A DNA stretch of 64,000 nt from Hyalella azteca (GCF_000764305.2 NW_025944354.1:62001-126000), one strand, 5' to 3'. Positions 34,812 to 47,624 are shown, numbered from the stretch's first letter. The notes: generated from the sequence alone by a model not told the origin. Program-made: numbers and translations.

Positions 34812-34875
34812 ATCTTCAGAACTCTTGAGGTCATTCGCTTCGTTGCTCAGCAATTGCGCGGAACAGCTGCGAGTT

Positions 34876-35094
34876 GGTCGTATTATGGTCGTTTCTTTCA
34901 TGGTCGTGTTATGGTCGCCTGTTTCATGGTCGTATTATGATCGCCTGTTTCATGGTCGTGTTATGGTCGCCTGTTTCATGGTCGTGTTATTTCATGGTCG
35001 TGTTATGGTCGCCTGTTTCATGGTCGTATTATGGTCGTCTGTTTCATGGTCGTATTATTGTCGTCTGTTTCATGGTCGTATTATGGTCGCCTGT
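34876..35094 (+). repeat. 26-bp minisatellite, about 8 copies
   Basis: Units of about 26 bp: GTTTCATGGTCGTGTTATGG followed by TCGCCT, with GTATT and TCGTCT variants. One unit near 34980-34995 is shortened to GTGTTATTTCATGG. Both frames through it (34825-35130, 34874-35098) give Trp/Ser/Tyr/Cys-rich repetitive peptides and are array artefacts. Confidence 0.9.
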
Positions 35095-36344
35095 TTAATC
35101 TATTTTATTTTCATTTCTGAGCTCAATTGACTGACGTAGAAATGATGGGTAATTATTGCATTTTAAATTTGAAGCAAAAAGAGGAAGTATCGCCGTCTAA
35201 ATTTATTTCTTCTTGATTTAATCAAAAAATTGTATTCGTGCTTTAAATTTTATTCTGATTTTCAAATCAGAAAAAGGCAATCACGTATAACTTTGCTTAT
35301 TTTTGAAATTGATCGAACTATGCATCCACCTCCTTATATTTTTGACTTGATAAAAAAATTGTTCTTGACGTAAATTTTTCGTTAATAGGGAACACATATC
35401 GTTCATACCAGACGATTTCGCGTTTTGCGAACATGTGTTCAAATATCATTATTCCAGCTCTTTTGCGCCAAATATTTCATTCGTTTCTACGAAACTTGTT
35501 TGTGTGAGAGGAAACCATAACCATTATCTTACTAAGAATATTTTGTTGATAATGCGTATTCATCGAACAATAGATATGGATAACATCGAACCCACCGACA
35601 TAGAAGCGCTGCACGAACAAGACTCACATTTTTGTCTGTGGTGTAGGCGCCGTTATAGCGTGCCGTTGTCGTCCGCAGCTTGCATAGTCAATGAGCGAGC
35701 AGCGAACGCTGCCGATATCTGGAGTAAAAAATCATCGCCCCAGCCTCCCTTTATTCAGGTTACACCTTTTATGGCTAGAGAACCCTCATAATAATTGTTT
35801 CTTTGCTGTTAGATGTTAATCGAGGCCACAGTAGTTTACTCTGACATAACTTGGAAACTTTTATGATTGAGAAAGAATTTGAATGCTTCTCTTCGATCAT
35901 TTTTAATTTGAAAGCAAAGCAAATGGCACACAAAGGTACCATATTTTTATTACCGAAACATTCTATTTTTAAACCTATGTTAAATTTCTGTGCTATTTCC
36001 CGTGTTTTTTAATTCTTTGTAACCTTAATAACTTTGTCTCAGTGAGATGAAATAGTGAAGTGAGTGACTGTAATGAGGATGCAACTCAATTTGCTTGATG
36101 AAATACAAAATCCCCTACTTCAATGCTTGCTTTTTAACAGACACTTGAAACTCCTGCTTGAAAATTAAAAACCTCTTTGTCCATTTTTATATATCTTAAA
36201 TTTTGTTAACACTCATCAGCAATTGTACGAGACTGCATATCGTTATCGGAAATAGTTTCCACCGTAAATTATTTGAGCTGATTTGTATATTCAGAAATTA
36301 TAGCCATCGTAGGTCGCTTGATCTCAGTCGCTTTCGAAGAGATG
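35095..36344. other. No gene recognised
   Basis: A 118-codon frame (35435-35791) has a GC-richer second half (35580-35760) and no recognised domain. It contains a Cys-x-x-Cys (CLWC) but no fold can be assigned. No splice pair brackets it. Confidence 0.4.
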
Positions 36345-36420
36345 TTTTTCCGTAAGTTGCTAATACTGATTTACTCACTGGGTTTTTTCCGTAAGTGGCT
36401 AATACTGATATGCCCACTGT
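36345..36420 (+). repeat. Tandem duplication of about 39 bp
   Basis: Two adjacent copies share TTTTCCGTAAGT, GCTAATACTGAT and CCCACTG/CTCACTG. They differ at several positions. Confidence 0.75.
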
Positions 36421-36463
36421 GTAGAAATTGTCACCGACGTAAAGTGCTAAGGTTCAGTCCCCT

Positions 36464-36684
36464 AGTCAGAGATCCTGGTTTCAGAGTCTGAAATCCTGGG
36501 GCAATACTTTCAAAATTCGCTAAGTGAACGTAAGTACTTACGCTCTATTTTCTTGTCTATGATTGGGGGATTTTGCTTGAAAGGCCGTCAATGATTGGCT
36601 GATGAACTTGCGATCTCTTAACTTTTTTTGAAAGTATAGGCCCCGGACTCTGAGATTGTCTGTCTGAAATCCTGGCGCTGAGTG
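36464..36684. repeat. Degenerate foldback element, about 220 bp
   Basis: The left part (AGATCCTGGTTTCAGA, then ATCCTGGGGCAATACTTTC) and the right part read in reverse complement (CCAGGATTTCAGACAG, then GTCCGGGGCCTATACTTTC) are similar over about 45 bp, giving long imperfect inverted arms around an AT-rich middle. The centre holds a perfect 14-bp palindrome CGTAAGTACTTACG at 36529-36542. No clear target duplication; probably an old MITE. A 61-codon minus frame overlapping it (36557-36742) is not credible. Confidence 0.5.
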
Positions 36685-38764
36685 GACCATTACATCTGAT
36701 GCGCTTTCCGCGTACAAGCGACTGATCGTCGCACGTTCGCAAGAACCTAATTAATTTTCTCCTGAGCTTAATGAGTCCAGCAGCTGTTCCATGTCTGTAT
36801 AGAAGAGCCGCCGCTCTCCGAACTACGTACTTGTTTTCTCGATGATTTCTTGTGGGATTTTTTCTTCTGGTGGTCTCTTTGTTTAACGGCAGGTTGTTCC
36901 GTTAAACAATTTATACTTGTTTTGCGACGATCAGCGTGGAAGATGATCAGATATTTTATTGTTATTCTGAAAAACTTCCTACGTACCGGTATCGTTATTA
37001 TCTAAACTTTATGAGCCCGAATACTAATACGTTCCATTCACAAGTTGTGAAGCCTATTTTAATTTTATGATCTTATGTAACGAATCAGTAAGCGTGGGAT
37101 TGACAAGACTAAAGTCGTGCGAACACGATTGTCTTATGGTTGAATTGACAGTAGACAATTGACAGAGTTTATTGAAAGCCACCTAAATAGATGAAACATT
37201 AAGCTGTAGAGAGATCATTTGCAAAGCGATCTTCTTTGCCAAAGCTCAGCAAGCGCGCGTGATCTTTCGCATGGTTTTACGTCTATTCTCCTCGCTCCAC
37301 GGCTCAGTTCGGTTTCCATTTCCCCTCGTTTTTTGGGACCGTCCATCAGGCTGACAAGCCTGTAACCCAATCCTCGTCTCCGCGGCTCTGCAGACTTGGC
37401 CAGCTTCTTTCTTACCAATAAAATAAGCCTGGAACCTTTATATCTTCGAGATTCCAGTGACTCCTCTTTGAAAAGACCGCTGCCATTTCCACGCTATCCA
37501 TTCATGTTTTTTTTTGTTTTTCCTAAACAGTTCATTCCTAAGCTTCGCTAACACAAATATTCCCAATTCTAGAGCTAATGAACTCCCCTACAACATATTT
37601 TATTGTTGATAGTAGACCTTTTGAATTGATAGTGCTCATCTCTGCAGGTTCTTTTGGTATCAAGTACCAATTGATTTGCCTTTTCCTCATCAACGAATTT
37701 CATCAGGAATTTAATTTACGGTTTTTCAATTTGAAAATATAGAAGATCGTCCTCAAAAACTACGCTCTAGTTGTTCAAGTCAAGTTTGGAAAGCGAAGGT
37801 CGGTTTTCAAACAGCGACTGTCCAATGTGGCACTTTTCGCATCCCCGATGTTAATTAAGCGAATTAAAACGTCCTCGTAATCGATTCTCCTTGCGTTGCT
37901 TGTTCGTGCTTTTCCTCCATTAGCTGGAATGCTGCAGTAGATTTGTTCGAATAGTTTTCTGCACTCGCTCCCTGAAGCCGGTGGACCAGATATGGTCCAA
38001 GTCACGAGTTCAAAGTGATGGTTTATAACATGGCTACGATGGGAATAGTTTGACCTAAACGAAAATTGCCAAATAAATTGATAATTGAAGCTCTCGGACA
38101 TTTTCAATGCGAATTTTACAAGTTATTTTTTGTTGAATGCCCGGATTAATAATCGCGATAACAGGTGTCGCTCCACCGCTTAGATTTTTATGTGATGTTT
38201 TCGTTTTTTGCTTTGTTATTGACTGCTGTTCTCACGACTCGCTCTCATTTTTTAATTAAAGCGAGCAAAATTATATTCTATTCTCCAGATTTTTAGCTAT
38301 TTCAATCGATTGATTTTTTCTTAGTTTGTGGTGTGGCGTCGAACGTACGGAATTTTTAACTTTTTATATCTTCCCTAGCCGCGATAGTTTAGTGCGATAA
38401 AGGTTCAGAGGGTCGGACTTCCCTGTTTCCGCTAGAGTCGTTAGTGTCGCAGCCGTGGTTGTAAATGAGGAGCTTTTCAAATGAGCTGTCAGCGCCGCAG
38501 TGCATCCCCTCGGCGAGGGAAGATCTCCAATGGCCTCGAGATCTCGTCAGATAAGGTATCGATTGCACGGCCGCGCAGGATCATCCTGAGAAAATAACAA
38601 GCCTTGAGAAATGAACTGGGTTCTTTTCACTCTGTATTGTCAAAATGGCTGAGAATGAACTATTTAGAAAAGCCATATCTATGAAAAAAATATTGGGCAT
38701 AGATGTTTTCTATTAATTTTATTGAAATTTCTAATGTGAAACGGACGGGTGCATCGGCGGATTT
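36685..38764. other. No gene recognised; GC-richer interval at 38390-38600
   Basis: Minus-strand frames 37215-37418 and 37775-38107 have somewhat GC-richer DNA and basic translations but no recognised domain or splice pair. The interval 38390-38600 is markedly GC-rich without a frame over 60 codons. Confidence 0.45.
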
Positions 38765-38887
38765 GTAAACTTCTCTTTTTGAGTCGATAAATTGTTTTCA
38801 GGTTGCTACAGTCAATAGTTTACTTATAGTTAGACTTAAAAGTTACCGTATGTTCCTTGAGAGTAACATACGGCGGTAAAGGGTTAA
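38765..38887 (+). mobile_element. TTAA-flanked MITE, copy C (right-end fragment)
   Basis: Right half of the same family as 912-1151, same orientation. It shares CAGGTTGCTACAGTCAATAG, TTTAC.TATA, TGTTCC and GAG.GTAACATACGGCGGTA with copies A and B, and ends AAAGGG then TTAA (38884-38887). The left half is missing or unrecognisable. The upstream boundary, about 38765, is approximate. Confidence 0.7.
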
Positions 38888-41800
38888 TTAAGAACGAAAT
38901 GACTTTCAATTGTTCCCCCATAGCACAGAATTGTAGGATCTAGGGAATTTCATTTAACCAAACTTGATTTCTAGCTCCCGAATTTGATCTACGAAGTCAC
39001 TTTTTAGTTTTCCCACTATTAAGGTTAAGTTAGATTTTGCTAAGGCACAACTTTGTTCCAAAGAAACTTTCAAGATGGAATCCGTGTTGCCTAGCAATCG
39101 TCTAGCATGCATGGGCTGGTGTGGTTGAGCCTCTCATTGGAGACGCTCTGCTACCTCAATACCCCTGAAATTATAGCTGTCGGTGATTCGCCAATGACCT
39201 ACTGTATCTTCATTTTTTCTATCTTTTTCTACTTTCTATTGTTTTCTGTATCGAACTGAATTATATACATTACTGAATAAGTGAACGTAATTTATGCATG
39301 GGCTTTGTATTCCACTATATACTTCTCACAGCAGTGGACTAGGTTCGGCGTGCGCAAAATCACGATTGTGTCAAGTGGAACTAATGGCTGGATGCTGAGT
39401 GGAGGGATGTACTTTTCAAAGGGATTAAATGAAAGAACCAAATGGAGGTAAAGGCGGGAGGTGTGGATGAATGCCAGATGAATCTTTCTTCTGGAAGGGA
39501 CATTGTTTCTTTCCATGTTGGGTTATTTTGACGTGTTAAAACTCGCAAGGTCACGCGTTCTCATTATTCATTTGCACCAATTTTAAAGAATCCTCTTGGA
39601 AATATTATAGTAGATTCATAAACGCTGGCGTTCAGCATTCAATATAAATATTAAAATGTTGGATAGATGATATATTTCTTTGAAGTTTAAACTGCAGAAA
39701 CATCAAGTTTGATCGAGAAATGTATTGAAAATTTTATGCGCAAGTTTTGGTAGCATTTAATGAGGCAGTCGAAATTTTGCTAAATTTCATTTTCCTTAAC
39801 TTATGTCATAATTTATACGTTAAAAGGGAATAGTCTTCTGAAAATCTTCATCCGATCGTTGACTGCTTGGCGAACAGGTATGTTTAATTTGATATTTATG
39901 GCATGAGTGATGAAGCGCCCCGCAATCCTGCAGAATAATCGGATACCCGATGTACTAATCCTTCGCAGAATTATAGTATCCACGTAAAAGGTAATATGGC
40001 ATGCGACCATAGTAAGTACTCCATAATCAAACGTGCATTTTCGTATTATTGTATGTTTCTATCGTGTAATTGTCGCAAAAGTTCTTTTCGAGAAACGAAG
40101 CATGTATTCTGATGAATATCAGGGATCACTGTTTACATGTGTTTTTTTTTTCACGCATCACTTCGTTGGTTCATTTTCAGTACAGGCTACTGAGAGCTAT
40201 TATTTTCATCTTATTATTTGATTTCATTGGATATTTTTTGCATACTTCAGAATTGCACGGGATTTTTTTTTTAATTTTGCTGGGAGACCACGCTGCATGT
40301 TAAGTGATGGAATCACGCAGGTGTGATACTTTGGTTAAATTAATTAAAATTATCGAAAATTGAACTAAAAATTAAATTTAAATTATCGAATCACCCAATG
40401 CAACTTTCTATGTCGGTTGTGTTGAAAAAATTTCTCCCAGATTGTGTGGAGGATGTTTCGGTGTAAGGTTCTTCAGTTGGTTCTAGTTTGATTATTTTTC
40501 GGCACTTGCCACAAGAATGCCGGTTGAAGAGCCCACTTTTACACCTTTTTTTATTTAATACGTTGCTGCATGTTTTCGTTCGTTAATGTTAAGAAGTAAT
40601 CATGTAATTTATCTTTAAATATGTTCATATATGACACTTTGTTTTAGTAGATTTTCAGCTTACAATGCTAGCATGACCGTATCAGTCCCTTATTTATGTG
40701 CGAGCACTGTTCAATTTTCAACGAAACACCATGTTAAATTCTAGGTCCTAGCATGACCACGTTTATCTGGTAGCAAAGTGTGTTGTTCATTTTATTGTCA
40801 TTTTGGACAGAAGTGTATGGAATTTTGAAAACTGAGTGAAACGTTCTCTTACCCACAGGGTTACACACCGCTGGCCAGTCAGAGATCTTCGAAGGTATAA
40901 CTTTTCCCCTTGTGTTCCTTCCTTCTTCTTGCGCTTGTCATGGCCACTCTTCCTCTCTACAAATAAATTCTTTGACTCAATACTAATTATATTTTGTATC
41001 ATATTTTTTCGCTACTTGCGTCTTTTCTTAAAATTCGTTTGATTTGTTCATTGTTTTTTAGAAAAAAGGTTTAGTGTTTTTTGTTTGGTTGTTGAAAATT
41101 TCAATTAGATAATTTCGAACACTCTTGTCATCAGAGTTCAATTTTTTCAAACGGACTGAACTGATTAATCTCTTGTTAAGGCCCCACTGTGACATGGTAC
41201 GAAAGTTCATTATTTTCACTTTAAGGCAGTTTGTAAATTCGAGTTATTTTAATTACTGAAACTATGTCATGGTATCAAATAAAGATCTTTCACAGCAGAG
41301 AAACATAACAAGTTCAAAAATAAATGGCGAATAACAATAAATAATAATGCAAAAATCAACCATTGCTGAAAATATCTCTATTATCAATTAAATTTCAGTA
41401 TTTTGGCCGTTAAATGTCAATGTTTGTCTAACTGCTTTCTGAACGTTTTCCTTTCTGTTCATTCCTCTCCATCTACATTTCTCCTGTGATCCGTGTTTCA
41501 GTGTTGGCGACCGCTGTTTATTCCTTATCTTGTCTAATTTTCCGTGTTCTCTTCAAAAATTTTCCTTTAATGAAAGTTTATCGTCCTACTGTAATGCGAC
41601 TGACAGTGTTCTATTAAATTATTTCTTAGAAAAATTTATATTATGTCCCATTTCAAATTCTTATGTTGAAGTTCTTGAATTCTTGAAGATACGTTTACTT
41701 CAAAATAGCCTAGATTGTGTGATTTAATATAGACATGCGATTTTATTAATAGTCAAAGATATACTTGGATGCGTTTTACATTGAGCTTCTATGTCAAAAA

Positions 41801-44464
41801 TTCGTATAATGAGGTCACTTCCATTCCGTATGCTGCATCAGTAAAATTTTTGTTTTTCTTACTCTTATATAACTGATTTTCCCCTTTTCCATTCAATTCT
41901 TGCAATGCTTAACAATATTATTGCTGCTTCTGTTAAAGCTTCAATTTGCCGATAACTGATAATCTCTTATGAGAAAGAGACTAGCGTAATTTTTTTAGCC
42001 TTTAAATAGAATTTTTGTAAATAAATTGTGAACTACGAGAAACAAGACCATCATTAATATATCAAATAAATTGAAAAACTTGAAATTTGAAACCCTGCCT
42101 GTTTATTGCTTGCGAATATTCCTAATTTGTGCCCGTGCATTCAGTGCAAATAAAAATTAAGCTCCTAACAATCCCAGAAATATACTCCAAACATCACGTC
42201 ACAAAACTCGCTAAAAGATTAATAAAAGTTTCAAGAAATCGAACGAATTAAATTAAAATAATCTAAGTTTAACTTTGGGAAGAAAAACAATTCATTCAAA
42301 AATTATTTAACTGAATATGATAAAAAATCGAGTTTTGCTATGAATCAAGCGTTCGCTACCGGCTCTTGTTTGTAAAATACCTGCGTCGAAAATACGGAAC
42401 TGTAGAAATATGACAGACATGATACAATTTTTGGTCAGTTGCAATCATTTGTAGAGCGCAATTCACGGCAAACAAACAATTGGTAATGATCGATGAAATT
42501 AAACTTAGCAAAATACGAAAATATTTATGCTAATTTTCAGCAAACGCTCGGTATGCATAGGATTTTGTCGGAATGCACCAGTCTCCTGTATGGTAAAAGT
42601 TGTTGATACACGGCAGATGATTTTAAACCCGAGTGTACGTTCTTTATTTCAACAGTGCATAATGGATCAATGAATATTGCGCCTGTTAAAAAAATACTTG
42701 CAACTTATCATTATAACGAGGTATTTCGTCGTACTAATCGTTGTAAAGTTTGTACACTCTAGAGTCGAAATAATAATTATTAGGCAAGGCACGGTTTGAA
42801 AAAAGGAATTATATATTCTGATGTTAGGTACGCCGAATTTTGTTGTATCGACATGATTTCCCTCTATTTCATCCCAGCGTAACATATTTATTTGTGTGGA
42901 CCTTGTATGTGGCTTACATTGTGGGCAACAATATACTCAGTAGCCTGAATGAGTTTTTGTTTACAAATGAAGAGAATGTTGTGTTAATGGAATGAGTGCA
43001 TGGGTTTCATTTTAAGACATGAAATTCGAATAATTGAATAATATAAATTTTTAATTTGTTTAATAACTTTGTATATATTTAAATAAATGCCAAGATCATC
43101 AGTGACATGTGACAAGGTGAGTGCTTGACTTTCAAAACTATTCATCTGTTGCTTAATTCATGACTAATAATTTTTAATTTTGTTTAGCTTTGTCGTGCGT
43201 GACATTCATAATCTAACGGTTTATCCGATGTATTTCGCGTAGAAATTTGTCATCTTATGTTTTTAATTTTCATAGAATTTTTGTTTTAAGCATAAATATT
43301 TTCATTTCAATGAGAGTACATTTGCCCACACTTAATAAATGTGTTCCTTAATAATTGAATTTATTAGAGTATTATAAATTTTGTCCTTGATTTAAATCAT
43401 CAGTGACTCAATCATCAGGCTCAAATTTTTAAAATTATTTAAGTTCATTGACAATTGTATTATAAATTTCGATTGAACGAGTATTTGTTTAAGTTGAATT
43501 ATAGCAGAAATGGTAACTAATGGTATTGCATGACCCTTTTATAAAAAATTCAGCTAATAAAACCTTATTTATTATCGAATTCTGAAATAAGATACAAAAA
43601 TTATCTAGATTGCAATCCCAAGCTCGGTGATCAAAAAATTCAAAAAATTCCATACCTAAATAAAATCATTTTAGAATAATTCATTCAAAGAGAATTTCTA
43701 TGTCTATCAACAGTTATTGACTGAATGCTAGTTTGGCCTATTCACTGTCATGTTTCAGGCATGTTCTTAACCAGGAACTAATACGTTTCGCTAGTGCATG
43801 AAATAAAAAATTTTAGTGATGGAAACTAAATTGAAAAAGTTCACTGAAGTTATAACTGAAGAAAGAAATATGTGTATCAAGTAACGCTCGAAATTTGAAA
43901 CAGTCGCTATAATAAAACATCAGCTGTTTATTTAGCTCACCTTTCTTCGTCAAATTTCTTACTGTGTTGATCCAGAAATTCCATCATTATTAAATAAGTG
44001 AAATGTTCGCTAATTGTGAAGCCGATACAACCCTTGTTATTTCACAAAATAGTTTGATATTCTATTGTACTAAAATTTCATATCTCGTTAACCGATTGCT
44101 AGCTTCAACCACTCGTATATTCCCGACAAAGAGTTGCGGCAATGTACAATTACGTCATTAGAATCAGAATTAAGCCAAGTCATTCTCACGCAGCTAGGCA
44201 TATAGGCCTATGGCTGTGAAGCAATTATAATAATGATGTGATGTGCAGTTAGGCACATCGGAAGCTGCCATGCGGGCGCCAGTCAACCCCTATATGTGCC
44301 GGCAGTTAATTTGGTCCTGGGCGGTATAGGATGACGTCTGTTGGCTGCAGCGTCTCGCATGCACTCCTTGTCAACGTGTGTTACTTTGCCTCTTGAATGA
44401 AGTGTTTTGTGTGCAATGCTTTAGGATTACTTGATTTGGCGCTAAAGTCCCTCCTTGTGCTATT
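38888..44464. other. No gene recognised; longest very AT-rich stretch
   Basis: About 5.6 kb, becoming extremely AT-rich from about 41 to 44 kb. The minus-strand frame 39813-40010, extended upstream to about 40050 without an ATG, reads CTFDYGVLTM and later IILRRISTSGIRLF. This is faintly like LINE reverse-transcriptase thumb regions, but too degraded to call. A GC-richer patch lies at about 44270-44370. No other structure was seen. Confidence 0.45.
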
Positions 44465-44617
44465 TAGCGCATTTTCTCATTTATGGAAAAAAACGCTATT
44501 ATTGTGCTTTAGTGCTCGTCATGTCCGTCTGTCTGTCCGTCCGTGATTTCACGTTTTCGTCGACGAGAAAATGCGCTCTCTGTCACACACTGCAGTGAGT
44601 ACTGAGTTATATTTTTT
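44465..44617 (+). mobile_element. (GTCY)n-core interspersed repeat, copy 3
   Basis: Third copy, same orientation as copy 1. The left segment has a local rearrangement (ACGCTATTATTGTGCTTTAG in place of ATGCACTATTGTGC). The microsatellite core is shorter. GTCGACGAGAAAATGCGCTC and CACTGCAGTGAGTACTGAG are conserved. Confidence 0.8.
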
Positions 44618-44759
44618 CTAAAGTTCTTCCACAGTTAGAGGGGTTCCTTCGTAGATCAGTTCAATTATTCTTTATATACAATAATTTCACCGGTATACAA
44701 CGCTGTTACTGCAACGCTGTTGACGCATTTGCCAATTTTTTGTTTGTTATTGCTTTCAG

Positions 44760-44859
44760 GGGGATGAAATGTTTGTGTTTAGGTTGCATGAGGTCAATAA
44801 TAATGCTCTGAAGTATCGAGGGTGTCACAAATTCGACAGATTTTATTGTGGTTTCATAG
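44760..44859 (+). CDS. Weak candidate exon of 100 nt
   Basis: A strong acceptor-like sequence (AATTTTTTGTTTGTTATTGC, then TTTCAG, ending 44759) is followed by 33 open codons (GDEMFVFRLHEVNNNALKYR, then GCHKFDRFYCGFI) and a donor-like ATAG then GTACGG at 44860. The donor is only fair and 33 open codons are not significant alone. The peptide is unrecognised. Confidence 0.15.
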
Positions 44860-45460
44860 GTACGGTGACAAAAACGTTCTCACCTCGAAAAGACGATCTA
44901 AAAGTCACCTAGAATCTTAGCCGGCTTTATCCGAAGATTTATTCCGTTGGACTTCATCATTCACCTCTTTACATTTCAATAATCAATTTCTCGAATGTTC
45001 ATCTTGCCTATTTTAGATGTCGATGAATGTTCTGCTCTCATTTGAAATCCTAATCGCGCTAATTTGAATTCAGGAGCTGACATATTCGACTATTATTCGG
45101 TGCAATAGGACAATGAGACGTGATTTTGATCATGTCTGCGACACTTTAGTACGGTCAATAGAAGGTTCTTTCGTCATTTTTTTTTCTTATATCACACCTG
45201 ACCCATTTGGTTCTCATTTTCAATTTTTACCCCTTATGTTGATGGGCATTCTATTTTCTCCCGTAAATTTCATATTCCTTGACGTTTCTTTCATTCTTAA
45301 TCCATAGAAAGATTTTTCTTCACTGATTTTATTTGTTCTCCACTTCGCGCGTTTCCATTCCTTCCTTTCATTTCGGGTCAAATTTTAGAGCCTGCTGCAT
45401 GGGTGCGGCCAGTGCAGCCGGTTCGCGCAGTTGGGTCTCGTCTCTTGGGGCGCGTGACAT

Positions 45461-46031
45461 GCCTGCCCGCTGGATGGAAAAGCTCTCCGTGGATAGAGCA
45501 CTCACTTAGTCTCACTAATGAAAAAGTTTTTTCTAGGTTAGTAGTAGTGAAGAAATGCCCTGTTTCATGCTTGTTGTATTTAAGAAATATCATGTTTATC
45601 TGTGCCTGCGCGCTGGATAGAGCAGCTCTCCGTGGATAGAGCGCTCACTTAGTCTCACTAATGAAAAAGTTTTTTCTAGGTTAGTAGTAGTGAAGAAATG
45701 TCCTATTACACGCTGGTTGTATTTAAGAAATATCTTGTTTATCTCTGCCTGCCCGCTGGATGGAAAAGCTCTCCGTGGATAGAGCGCTCACTTAGTCTCA
45801 CTAATGAAAAAGTTTTTTCTACGTTAGTAGTAGTAGTGAAGAAATCCCTATTTCATGCTTGTTGTATTTAAGAAATATCATGTTTATCTGTGCCTGCGCG
45901 CTGGATAGAGCAGCTCTCCGTGGATAGAGCACTCACTTAGTCTCACTAATGAAAAAGTTTTTTCTAGGTTAGTAGTAGTGAAGAAATGCCCTATTTTACG
46001 CTGGTTGTATTTAGGGAATATCTTGTTTTAT
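45461..46031 (+). repeat. 143-bp tandem array with dimeric higher-order structure, 4 copies
   Basis: Units start near 45461, 45604, 45747 and 45892. Units 1 and 3 share CCCGCTGGATGGAAAAG and TTTCATGCTTGTTG. Units 2 and 4 share GCGCTGGATAGAGCAG and CGCTGGTTG. So the repeat is an A-B-A-B dimer of about 286-288 bp made from a duplicated monomer. Every unit contains AGCTCTCCGTGGATAGAGC, which resembles the D-arm/A-box of a tRNA gene (GCTC stem, GTGGATA loop, GAGC stem). No B-box follows, so a tRNA gene is not supported. Short frames over it (45403-45639 plus, 45378-45593 minus) are not credible genes. Confidence 0.9.
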
Positions 46032-47510
46032 ATGCCAATAGTAATAAGGAAGAAATAACCTCTTTCAATGTTAGTTACTGAGTAAGGTCTTTCAATCTGT
46101 GTTAGTATATATAGAAGTAAAAACGTGATATAGTTTTATAAGTAAAGAAGTCGATTATCTTCTTGGAAGTAGGAAAACCGCTGAAGCAGAAACTCTTTTA
46201 TTTTCACCTGGCTAAGTTTGGCCTTAAATCAATGTACGGTTGCTAAAATTTATTTAATTTTAATACGATCAAAATGTATTACGTAAAATTTTTTGTGCTA
46301 CCGTATATATTCCAAGGAATTTAGGAATACATAATTCTGTTAGAAAATAAAATAAAAACTTATTTTGACTCGAGATGTTTGTACTCTCCCTATTTCTAAG
46401 CCTCTCTAGGAAGTCCTTCTGCTCCTCTCGATTAATTCCAAATCACCATTCAAACTGCGAGAAAGTCTTGATCGATCGGTGCCGATACTCTCATCACGCG
46501 TGATTTTTATGCCATCCTGACGTGGTATAAAATTCGGTGCTTGAATAACATAATGACATCTTGAGGTCGTAAATATTGGTTTACCCTGCAAGCTCTTAGC
46601 TCGTTGAAATGTGTTAACGTTGCCTTGTGGTTTGTTTCCAACCGCCGCGCCGCAGAAGGTTTTCACCGCATCCGGTCACTGCATCGTTGTCTGGAGTGAT
46701 TTTTTCCCCACCAGAGAACCATGAGCGTTAAATATGAGTCTATCAATATTTATTAATAGTGCTTTAATGTTAACAATTTAACAGTAATTATTAAAGCTAC
46801 GATAATTTAATTTCTTTCTAATAATAATAGAATTTAAGATCTCTGAATGCATAAGCTTGCTGATAATTAGCCTACTGCAACGAAAGGTACTGTAATTTTA
46901 AAAATTATGCATGCAAGAAAGTTTCTCAAAAATAAAATTATGTTTCGAGTGTATTTAAAGCGAAGCTTATTATAAATTCCATTCTGGCTAGTCATCGGAA
47001 CGTCACCTCATGCGCTGGAGATATGTTAAACAGTTTGCATTTGTGATGAATTCCAATTGCAAATGTCTGTTGTTAGAAACAGTTGTAAAATTTTCTTGCT
47101 AAATTAACCTCATTTTCCAAATCGCTACTGCATGTGTGCGTTTTAATTCAATTATTATCCAAAAAGAGAAACTACAATATGGTGACATTTTTGTTAGCGT
47201 TATTCTTCCGTCTCGCTAGCATCAACATTTGATGTATAACGCATACGTGTGCTTACAAATTATTATTTATTATTTAATAATGTATTATTTGGTTTGTCAC
47301 TTAATCCTATGCGCCTACAATTTATTTGAAACATTGTATTCTCATGCTAACAATTTAATTTCAAATTCTTTTACATGCAACATTCGTCTGCATTTAGTTT
47401 TGATTTTCCCTAAAAATCGTATTAAAATTTAATTTTCATCAGTCGACTTTATATATGCTAGAAGGATGTCTTTGGTAACTATAAAATACTTCTATATCTA
47501 AGATATGAAT
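46032..47510. other. No gene recognised
   Basis: AT-rich. The minus frame 46406-46666 sits in slightly GC-richer DNA and has no recognised domain. The plus frame 47229-47432 is low-complexity hydrophobic. Confidence 0.5.
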
Positions 47511-47520
47511 TTAATATTCG

Positions 47521-47620
47521 GAAGAACATCATTCGAATTCGAATGATATTCTTCGGAAGAATATTCTATTCTATTATTCGGATATTCTATTATTCGGAAG
47601 AATATCATTCGGAAGAATCA
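47521..47620. repeat. Foldback plus GGAAGAATAT tandem tract
   Basis: GAAGAACATCATTCGAA (47521-47537) and TTCGAATGATATTCTTC (47538-47554) form a spacerless inverted repeat with 17-bp arms and one mismatch. It continues into short direct repeats of TATTCTATTATTCGG and GGAAGAATATCATTC to about 47620. Confidence 0.85.
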
Positions 47621-47624
47621 TATC

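Noticed and set aside
34825..35130. Trp/Tyr/Ser/Cys-rich repetitive frames
   Set aside because: Array artefact of the 26-bp minisatellite; two frames are open side by side.
45478..45512. tRNA gene suggested by an A-box-like AGCTCTCCGTGGATAGAGC
   Set aside because: No B-box, no acceptor stem and no T-run terminator at the right distance; kept only as a repeat feature.
45461..46031. CRISPR-like spaced repeats
   Set aside because: The whole 143-bp unit is repeated, with no unique spacers; ordinary tandem satellite.
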